From assembly GCA_000482145.1 (NCBI GenBank), contig AUXH01000326.1, forward strand, positions 1 through 21,389: a stretch of 21,389 bases of DNA. Reading direction: 5' to 3'. A program made the translations under genes and the position numbers. A model generated the notes under the pieces. The model saw only the letters and a list, made by a program, of their open reading frames with translations. It was not told the origin of the DNA and made no database searches. This DNA is from Strigomonas culicis. Lineage: Eukaryota; Euglenozoa; Kinetoplastea; Trypanosomatida; Trypanosomatidae. Position 1 is the stretch's first letter, and every line of letters starts with the position of its first letter. Shown here piece by piece: positions 1-6,233 of this stretch.

Positions 1-869
1 TGGCCCACGCGGTGCGAGTGGATGTCGGCCACGTCCTCTGTGCCGTCCGTGTAGTTGCCGTCGCTCAGGCTGGACGCAAAGTAGTAGTCGGGGGTGGTGG
101 AGGACCCGCTGTTCATGTTGAGCAGGAAGGACATGGAGAACGCAAAGGTGGAGTTGGGGAACGTGGAGGAGAGCGTGGCGTAGTCGTACGCGCCCGACTG
201 CGCCGCGCTCATGTCGGTGACCACGAGGATGAGCATGCGGGAGCTGTCCGCGGCGCGCTGCTGCAGCTCCGCATAGGTCAGCTTCGTCACCGTCACGTTG
301 TACCGCGCGCTGTACCGCGCAAAGGCGTCGTACTCCGCCGCCACGGCGGGGTCGCTGTCGTCCACGTACAGCACGTCCGCAAAGCCGTGGGCCGCGACCA
401 GGTGGTGGAAGAGCACCTGCATCTCCACCACCACGCTGGGCCGCGTGTAGTAGGCGGGGTCGTGGGCAGCGCCCGCCAAGGTCCACGTGCTCACCGGTGT
501 CTGCCAGGAGGAGACGATCGTGAGATAGTTTTTGCAACCGTTGTGCTCGATTGTGTTGGCACGGAGCTCCGCTAAAATGGGGCTCGTGGAGCTACCAAGA
601 CCAAAAATATAATGACCATCGGCCGACGTGCAGTTGTTGTAATAGGAGTCGGAGCTGTAGGTTAGTGGTATCTTAGTACTACCGCATTGTCTATTTGAGG
701 TGCCGTTTGTGCTGCTACCAAGAAAGGCTTGGACACCAGTGTAATAAGGAGACGCATAATAGTACTCGTTTCGAAGGTACAGTGTGTACCCATCGCTGAA
801 AATAGGTAGCGCGCAGAGCAAGAGCAGTAAAAGGGTTACTAGACACTCATGCTTCCTTGGTGTAGGCAT
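1..869 (-). CDS. Secreted or membrane glycoprotein, N-terminal part (3' end beyond window)
   Basis: An uninterrupted frame runs from the ATG at 869 to the left edge (289 codons), so the protein is incomplete. The start MPTPRKHE is followed by a Leu-rich hydrophobic core (LVTLLLLLLCALPIF), a classical signal peptide with likely cleavage near residues 25-28. The exported part is rich in Tyr, Ser and Thr and has several N-x-S/T glycosylation sites (for example NGT, NCT, NVT, NST, NYT). The stretch around residues 140-200 (YYTRPSVVVEMQVLFHHLV, then VLYVDDSD) resembles the helix/strand layout of periplasmic-binding-like ectodomains found in trypanosomatid receptor-type adenylate cyclases. That family link is a weak inference; no transmembrane or cyclase domain is in view. 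The ATG is the first one after the predicted splice acceptor at 932-933, giving a leader of about 62 nt. Confidence 0.8.
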   Translation of the reverse strand, partial: MPTPRKHECLVTLLLLLLCALPIFSDGYTLYLRNEYYYASPYYTGVQAFLGSSTNGTSNRQCGSTKIPLTYSSDSYYNNCTSADGHYIFGLGSSTSPILAELRANTIEHNGCKNYLTIVSSWQTPVSTWTLAGAAHDPAYYTRPSVVVEMQVLFHHLVAAHGFADVLYVDDSDPAVAAEYDAFARYSARYNVTVTKLTYAELQQRAADSSRMLILVVTDMSAAQSGAYDYATLSSTFPNSTFAFSMSFLLNMNSGSSTTPDYYFASSLSDGNYTDGTEDVADIHSHRVG

Positions 870-1251
870 GGGCGCGACGGGAGAAAGACGGACAAGATGA
901 GTGAAACAAAAGGTTCTGTTACCTTTGTACCCTGGAAAAGGGAGTGCCGTATAGGAAAAAAAAAAGAACAAGAACAAGAAGAAATAAAAATGGGGAAACC
1001 AAACTACAGACACAGAGAATGGAAAGGAAGTTAGATACATTTGCATCATAATCTGTTAATAATACGTTTTTGATTATATTGGCTGGTGACAAAAACAATG
1101 TACACTTTAATGAAGAGACAGAGAGCAACATTTCAGTGATATATATAAACCGAGATAGCAGTAGCAGATAAAAAAAAGATAAAAAAAATAATAGAGTGAC
1201 ATAAAAGTGATGAACATGTGATACAGGAAATATAATAATGGAAATTATTTC
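870..1251. other. Intergenic region, AT-rich
   Basis: This stretch lies between the 459-residue protein gene and the secreted protein gene. It holds the polypyrimidine tract of the downstream gene and AT-rich simple sequence toward 1140-1250. The short frames here are low-complexity and start in the tract. I see no RNA gene. Confidence 0.6.
932..990 (-). promoter_or_regulatory. Predicted trans-splice acceptor for the secreted protein gene
   Basis: On the minus strand a long T/C-rich run (including about 11 consecutive T) is followed by an AG at 933-932, about 62 nt before the ATG at 869. This is the kinetoplastid spliced-leader acceptor layout. The exact AG used is inferred. Confidence 0.5.
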
Positions 1252-2631
1252 CTATGATGCATCGCCACGTTTACTTACCACAAGAAAGGGTGACAAATAG
1301 CCAATCAGCGGGGATACAAACGCCTCGTAGGACGGTCGCACAGTGACGTCCACGCTGATCATATGTTCACCTTCGTGCAGAACAGTGATGTCAGAAAATA
1401 CCAACTCCGCGCGTCTGCAGCTGTGACGTGGGGGCGCAGCAGACACGAGAGGCATACCGTCCGTGTGCGTATCGAGGACGGGATGCCGCTCAGCGAGATC
1501 CCCGGTGCTCAGCGGGTCATCTGCAGCGGGGCACGCGTGCGCCAGAAGCACCATGGTGTCTGCCGATCCCACCGATAGGGCCTCGTCGTCATGCGTCGCC
1601 GTTGGTTGTGTGATGTCTGGAGGGCTCTCCGTGGGGTGATGCTGGTCGGTCATGGTCAGCTGCCCTTGAAGCGGCACTTCTTGTTGACAAGTCCCGCAGA
1701 GAGACGCGCCGGAGGGCCGGTTAAGTCTCAGACGGACAGAACTGTATCCCGCAAGGAAGGCCGGGCGCGCACCCGCGGGGCCAATGGACGGGCCAGTGAC
1801 CGCCGTGGGGGCCGTGGTGCCCGCTGCGCCCCCGTCACGCAAGATCACCTTGATGGGTGGGAGCGTCTCGTGTGGTCGGACGCGCTGTTCGCTGGGGAGC
1901 CACCACAGCCGCATCCGCACGCGCCGCAGCTCAGCCCCGATGGGCAGCGGCACGAAGGTCGCCGCCGGGGCCCGCACCTCGAGCAGTAGGCAGAAGTCTT
2001 GGAGGAGCTGGTGCAGCGCGGCGTTGCGCCGTGTGCCGCGGGTGATGAGGCCGATCGTGTAGTGCGGCGCACTCGCGGCGGCATGCACGAAAACGCCACT
2101 GCACGTGGCCTCGTTCCCGAGGCGGCCGCCGCCCCAGTCGGCGCGCCGAGGGGCGAAAGGCCCCATCACCTCTTGGGCGAGAAACCGGGTGACCTGGCGC
2201 CACCGCGCGTCTACCGTGGTCGCGTTAATGTCTGTGATCACGTGGCAGGTCGTGTACAGGCTATCGTACGTGGCGTAGGAGGCGATGAGCGAAAGGCCGC
2301 TACCTGCCGGGAGCGCAGAGGCGGCCAGGGGGGTATGCAGACCAGCACCCGGTGCCTCTGGGCACGAAGAAGGGAGGCCATCCACACTCCCGAGAGGGTG
2401 GGCGGCCCGTGTGGAGAGGGGCTGTGAAGGCGCACCCATGCCGGGGAGCGCGGCCATAACCGTCTTTTCGCGGTGTCTGCACATGGCGCTTGAGGCACCG
2501 CATAGTGCCTCGTCCGCGGAAAGTGATTCAGAGAAGGAGCAAAGTGCCCCTAGAGAGGCAAACGAATGTATCGGCACGCTCACGTTTAGATTGGGGTGAT
2601 AAAAGAGACTGCAGCGGGTGGAGCAGCACAT
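1252..2631 (-). CDS. Hypothetical protein, 459 residues
   Basis: The frame is open for 459 codons with GC-rich codon use like its neighbours, and a polypyrimidine/AG signal precedes it. The ATG at 2631 is the first after that signal. I do not recognise the family. There is no signal peptide or obvious membrane segment. Residues about 110-260 look globular, with alternating hydrophobic stretches (for example YTIGLITRGT, LLQDFCLLLEV, RVRMRLWWLP). Residues about 325-400 are Pro/Thr/Asp-rich and probably disordered. The last 60 residues (ELVFSDITVLHEGEHMISVDV onward) look folded again, with strand-like alternation. A start at Met49 or Met58 is possible, since the first 50 residues are Ser/Cys-rich and poorly structured. 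Function is unknown. Confidence 0.75.
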   Translation of the reverse strand: MCCSTRCSLFYHPNLNVSVPIHSFASLGALCSFSESLSADEALCGASSAMCRHREKTVMAALPGMGAPSQPLSTRAAHPLGSVDGLPSSCPEAPGAGLHTPLAASALPAGSGLSLIASYATYDSLYTTCHVITDINATTVDARWRQVTRFLAQEVMGPFAPRRADWGGGRLGNEATCSGVFVHAAASAPHYTIGLITRGTRRNAALHQLLQDFCLLLEVRAPAATFVPLPIGAELRRVRMRLWWLPSEQRVRPHETLPPIKVILRDGGAAGTTAPTAVTGPSIGPAGARPAFLAGYSSVRLRLNRPSGASLCGTCQQEVPLQGQLTMTDQHHPTESPPDITQPTATHDDEALSVGSADTMVLLAHACPAADDPLSTGDLAERHPVLDTHTDGMPLVSAAPPRHSCRRAELVFSDITVLHEGEHMISVDVTVRPSYEAFVSPLIGYLSPFLVVSKRGDAS

Positions 2632-2719
2632 TCTCTAATTAGCGACAAGCTCTCTCTCTGCTTTATATCGGTAATTCAAAAAAAAAAGGGAGGTTGAGGG
2701 AAGATATATAAGGGAGAGC

Positions 2720-2798
2720 CTCAACAAGTGCATTTACGTGTGGCGCAACAACAAGGGAGAAAGAGAGAGAAGGAGAGAGGAGAGAGAGAGAGAGAGAC
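2720..2798 (-). promoter_or_regulatory. Predicted trans-splice acceptor with (CT)n tract for the 459-residue protein gene
   Basis: The minus strand of 2753-2798 is an almost pure C/T run dominated by CT dinucleotides. The first AG afterwards is at 2721-2720, about 90 nt before the ATG at 2631. A second, shorter T-run near 2680-2690 could feed a closer AG. Both choices give the same first ATG. Confidence 0.5.
2753..2798. repeat. GA/CT-rich low-complexity tract
   Basis: The plus strand is purine-only over this stretch and mostly GA dinucleotides, including a run of about nine GA units near 2779-2797. It coincides with the predicted polypyrimidine tract of the gene ending at 1252. Confidence 0.85.
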
Positions 2799-3160
2799 AA
2801 TGAAATACACGTTAAATCATAAACTAAGTAAATAGGGCAGTTACATTCATCCGTTTCGAAACATGTATGAAACTGAAAAGAGAGATCAACCCCTTAAAAA
2901 AAAGAGAAGAAATGCTGAACGCATTTGTCTGCTTTTTTTCAGTTATTGTTATTACTCATAGCTTAAGAGAAGAGGAAAAAAAGAGATAATATTATTAGAA
3001 TTATTATGGTTACTGTTTACATCCTAAACAACTTTTATTACTTTAGAAGAAACAGAAAGGAGACGACACAATCAGTTGCAAAGCGTCTTCATCAGTGTTT
3101 TTCTTTTTTTTCTTCCTTCCTCCTCAACGCTTCATCTTTCCATCGTGAAGCGCAACGGTA

Positions 3161-3784
3161 CTAAGAGACAGGAAGGACATTCGTGCACTGTAGAATGCTC
3201 AGTACGTCCTTGAATTTCACTGTCTCCTGGTTCGTGTTGCCTTCCGGATGGTTAAACGTGTTGCGGCTGAAGCGCACCTCGTCCTGTTCGCAGCTACACG
3301 CGAACTCGCCGCCCTGGTCCTTCGCGTTCGCGATGGTCTGGTCGAGTTGCTCGACCGCCACGCCGAGGTACGTGGCCAGCCGCGCGCGCTGGATCTTTTC
3401 CACGGTGAAGGAGATGCTCTCGAGGATGCTCGTGCGGACCCCCGTCTCGAAGTTAAACGACTCCGGCAGGTGCTCCTTCACGACCCCCCACTGCTGCCAG
3501 AACTTTGTGAACTCACCGCAGCTAAGGAGGTTCTCGAGCTCATAAATGTAGTTCAGCTCGTTCTCTACGCTGGGCGACTCCTGCACGTGGGAGGGCACGA
3601 GGCACATGCAGGCTGTGAAGTCGCTCAAATGGAAGCGCGCGAGGGACTGCATGAGGATGCCGAGCAGCAGCGCGCGCTCCGGCTGGGAGCCGTCCACCGC
3701 GAAGCCCTTCAGATACTTGAGGAACAGAGGAAGGTCGTACGTACCTTCACTCAGCACCTGCACTATATCCTTCTCCTGAGACAT
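3161..3784 (-). CDS. eIF3k: Eukaryotic translation initiation factor 3 subunit K
   Basis: The 207-residue protein matches the length and sequence layout of eIF3k, a non-core subunit of the eIF3 complex that supports 43S pre-initiation complex assembly in the cytosol. Family signatures seen include YDLPLFLKYLK near residue 16, SDFTACMCLVP at about 54-64 (human TDFTLCKCMI), the short block CGEFTKFW at 89-96 (human CHFQAFW), and the winged-helix C-terminus ending in FKDVLSIL. This is the CSN8/PSMD8/eIF3k (PCI-like) fold. The ATG at 3784 is about 31 nt after a convincing splice acceptor at 3816-3815, and the stop is TAG. Nothing is broken or missing. The identification rests on remembered family similarity rather than a search, but the block order is strong. 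Confidence 0.9.
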   Translation of the reverse strand: MSQEKDIVQVLSEGTYDLPLFLKYLKGFAVDGSQPERALLLGILMQSLARFHLSDFTACMCLVPSHVQESPSVENELNYIYELENLLSCGEFTKFWQQWGVVKEHLPESFNFETGVRTSILESISFTVEKIQRARLATYLGVAVEQLDQTIANAKDQGGEFACSCEQDEVRFSRNTFNHPEGNTNQETVKFKDVLSILQCTNVLPVS

Positions 3785-4242
3785 TATAAATGTATATGTA
3801 AATGCTTGCGTATTCTTGTAAGAGGGGTGTACGAGAGGGTGAGAGAGGAGCGTGAAGCATAACAGTCATGAATGCATGCAACGAAAAGTGATCACACAGA
3901 GCACCTCATCACTTCGTGAGGTTTACATGTTTTTTGCTAACAACAGAAGAAAACACATCGCGAGCATGGAGAGCATCAATTGAGTAATAATGTACAATCA
4001 GCATGCACATATTTGTGTGTAGAGACGAAGTGAGAGAGAGTCACGGGGCGTGAGTAGTACTCATTTCAGCGACCAAACGACACCATATATCTGCCACACT
4101 CCCCCACACAAACAAATAGCACATCACAGAATCTAAAAAAAAAAAAATGACAAATACAAAACAAAACAGAGCAAAAGTGTAGTGATGAAACAAAAAAAGA
4201 TCTTCATACACCACCTCCTCCCTTGCGCATGTGTGCATGTGA
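3785..4242. other. Intergenic region
   Basis: This region contains the eIF3k splice signal (3815-3856) and the presumed 3' untranslated region of the MGCC protein gene, with an A-run near 4136-4147. A 203-codon frame (4041-4652, minus) overlaps the neighbouring gene in another frame and was not accepted. No RNA gene is seen. Confidence 0.6.
3815..3856 (-). promoter_or_regulatory. Predicted trans-splice acceptor for eIF3k
   Basis: A C/T-rich run on the minus strand of 3819-3856 ends in ACAAG, with the AG at 3816-3815. This gives a 31-nt leader before the eIF3k ATG at 3784. Confidence 0.55.
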
Positions 4243-5838
4243 TCACCACATCTCGCCAAGATAGCCTCTCGCGTGGTTTCTTCCCTCTTCTCTGCAAGAC
4301 CACATGCTGCTCTCTTGCTGGAAGGCGTCAAAGGCGTGCAAGTACCCGCCCCCTGTGGCGTAAGGGGCTCCATCTGCGCCGTAGCCATCTCTGCGCTGCT
4401 GCTCCACCTGTCGCTGGTCCGCGCCATACGCGGGCAGTTCCGTCGCGTCGGCATACCGCGTGACGCGCGGCGCCGCGGTGAGCTCAAAGGCCCGGTGGAT
4501 CGCGGCGGGCCGCGGGGGCGACCGCGCGTACACGCGTCCGTATACGCATGGAAACGGGTCCTCCTCCCCCACACAGACCTGGTGAGGCGGGCCGCCGTGC
4601 AACGCACCGCGGACGGCCCCAGGCGCCGCAACGTACGACCGGATCGGCGCACCCTCCGTGACGCCCACGGGGGGTGGCTGGAATGGTAGTGAGTAATAGA
4701 AGGTGCGCGGCGCGGAGGCGGAGCGCGGCGCGACCCGCAAAGGGTCGTAGAGCGGGGCGCTAGGCGCGCGCGGCGCCTCGTCTCTACGGCCGTACGGGGT
4801 CGTGTCCACGTGGAGGGGGTAGGGCGCGGTCACCTCCAGATGGGGGCCACCGCGCGGGCTGTAGGCGGGGCGGCCCGCGCCGCCGCCGTAGGGCGTGTGG
4901 TCCTCCCCGCGGCCGAGCGGGGTGCGCGGCGTGCCTGGGCCGGCGTCGCTCAGCGCGGCCAGGTCCGGTGGGACAGGCACGCCCGCTCGGCGCGTTGCTT
5001 GAGGCAGTGCCGGCGCCTCGCCGAGCTCCGGCGCGTCGGTCAGCAGCGTCGAGCGCACCATCACCGGTGTCCGGCGGGACGGAGGCTCCTGCACCTCTTC
5101 CAGCGCTACCGAGATCCTGCTGTCGCGATCCTCGTGTAGCGAGCTGCCCGTGGCGGCTCGGCTAGGGTCCTTCCCGGATGCTGCCGCGCTCGGCGCTGCG
5201 GGCGAGGTGGGAGTGGAGGGCGCGGTCGTGTTCAGCACTTCCAACGAGAGGGCGTGGTCGGGCTCCTCTGCACTGGACTGCATCGAGGTGCTCTGTGCGG
5301 TTTCCGCCTCCCAACTTGCCTCCTCCTCTGTGTCTGCCTCTTGCTCGGTTGTACTCGTTGAGTCCTCCTTCTCCCTCCTGTCTTCACTACTCTGTTCCTG
5401 TGCGTGGTACGGATGGGAGCCCATATCCCACGGGTCGCGAGAGGGCTCCGTTTCCGCCACCGGCGACGTCACGGCCGAGCTCGTCACCAAAGAGGACTCA
5501 GACCCTCGAGCGGGAAGCTCCTCCCCTTCCGCATGGTGGCCTTCGTCTTGCCGCGCGTCTGCCGTGGGCGTCTCTTCATGCAGCACAGCCACTGTCGCCT
5601 GAGCGGTCGCCGTGACATCGTGCACCGACAGTGCTGGAGATGCTGGAGATGACGGAGGTGATGCTGACGGTGCTACCGCGTGCTGCGCGGCGGCGGAATC
5701 TACGATGTCCATCGGGCTCCCCCTGTGGATCCCATATGCTCCCATGGCGTCGTCCTCTCTACGCTGCGCTTCTTGCACATTTGCGGCGCTCTCCCTTCGC
5801 TTCGCGAGACCGTCAGCTTTGCTAGAACAACATCCCAT
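4243..5838 (-). CDS. Predicted dual-acylated low-complexity protein (MGCC N-terminus)
   Basis: The protein has 531 residues from the ATG at 5838. It begins MGCCSSKADG: Gly2 with Ser6 and Lys7 fits N-myristoylation, and Cys3/Cys4 fit palmitoylation, so it is probably anchored to the cytosolic face of the plasma, flagellar or endomembrane system. Residues about 15-30 are charged and helical. Residues about 50-290 are Ser/Thr/Pro/Glu-rich and strongly acidic near 149-200. Residues about 300-531 are Pro/Gly/Tyr/Arg-rich, with repeated TPYG/APY-type motifs. No catalytic domain is visible and the whole protein looks disordered. The frame stays open 33 codons further upstream, but that part lacks an ATG before 5838 and contains leader sequence. 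The first ATG after the splice signal gives the acylation motif, which supports this start. The specific family is not recognised; acylated coat or flagellar proteins of trypanosomatids are analogues only. Confidence 0.85.
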   Translation of the reverse strand: MGCCSSKADGLAKRRESAANVQEAQRREDDAMGAYGIHRGSPMDIVDSAAAQHAVAPSASPPSSPASPALSVHDVTATAQATVAVLHEETPTADARQDEGHHAEGEELPARGSESSLVTSSAVTSPVAETEPSRDPWDMGSHPYHAQEQSSEDRREKEDSTSTTEQEADTEEEASWEAETAQSTSMQSSAEEPDHALSLEVLNTTAPSTPTSPAAPSAAASGKDPSRAATGSSLHEDRDSRISVALEEVQEPPSRRTPVMVRSTLLTDAPELGEAPALPQATRRAGVPVPPDLAALSDAGPGTPRTPLGRGEDHTPYGGGAGRPAYSPRGGPHLEVTAPYPLHVDTTPYGRRDEAPRAPSAPLYDPLRVAPRSASAPRTFYYSLPFQPPPVGVTEGAPIRSYVAAPGAVRGALHGGPPHQVCVGEEDPFPCVYGRVYARSPPRPAAIHRAFELTAAPRVTRYADATELPAYGADQRQVEQQRRDGYGADGAPYATGGGYLHAFDAFQQESSMWSCREEGRNHARGYLGEMW

Positions 5839-6233
5839 GGCTCCCACGTAGGCTAGGATAACTGTCACAGGCTTCTTATGGATGGGGTGAAAAGTACACT
5901 GGTCGTGATCTTGTTGTTTTTCTATTATTTTTATCAAGAGAGTACTAATGAGAAACGAAAAAGGAGAGAGAAGTGAAAAAAGAACTGTTTTAGGATATTT
6001 TCACATCAATGAAGAACATAACTGGACGAAAAAAAAAATCTGCATCGAAGTCGTCATTAAACACTTCTATTACGTTCTGTTGTTGCTGTTGATATAGTTA
6101 TTAGTATAAAGATACGTTGCTGTTGTAGTTTTACGTATTTATTGTGTTAAAGATGCGCCCTCGTTCACCAAATGTCATCTACGTACCACATGCATACACA
6201 GTTGTCTCTATTTCTTCCTGTGTCGTCTCCTCA
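5839..6233. other. Intergenic region
   Basis: It contains the MGCC gene leader and splice signal, an A-run near 6030-6040 and the presumed 3' untranslated region of Snu114. I see no further feature. Confidence 0.6.
5945..5984 (-). promoter_or_regulatory. Predicted trans-splice acceptor for the MGCC protein gene
   Basis: The minus strand of 5949-5984 is rich in T and C and ends in ATTAG, with the AG at 5946-5945. The following 107-nt leader has no ATG before the MGCC start at 5838, so this signal decides the start. Confidence 0.55.

Larger units (their letters stand above)
2632..3160. other. Intergenic region with GA-rich simple sequence
   Basis: This region separates eIF3k from the 459-residue protein gene. 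It holds the (CT)n/(GA)n tract at 2753-2798, scattered A- and T-runs, and the presumed 3' untranslated region of eIF3k. No gene or structured RNA is evident. Confidence 0.6.

Noticed and set aside
12..575. Plus-strand frame of 187 codons
   Set aside because: It is antisense to the secreted protein frame and Val/Arg/His-rich, the typical shadow of GC-rich coding DNA.
2753..2798. GA tract as a promoter element
   Set aside because: Its position and orientation fit a polypyrimidine splice signal for the minus-strand gene. Per-gene promoters are not expected in a polycistronic unit.
4041..4652. Minus-strand 203-codon frame overlapping the MGCC gene
   Set aside because: It overlaps the longer gene in another frame, is Arg/Thr-rich and ends in translated A/T-rich untranslated DNA, with a hydrophobic run that comes from a T-run.
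5839..5937. 33-codon N-terminal extension of the MGCC protein
   Set aside because: The upstream initiating codon is TTG, and no ATG occurs between the splice acceptor and 5838. The shorter form gives a perfect acylation motif.
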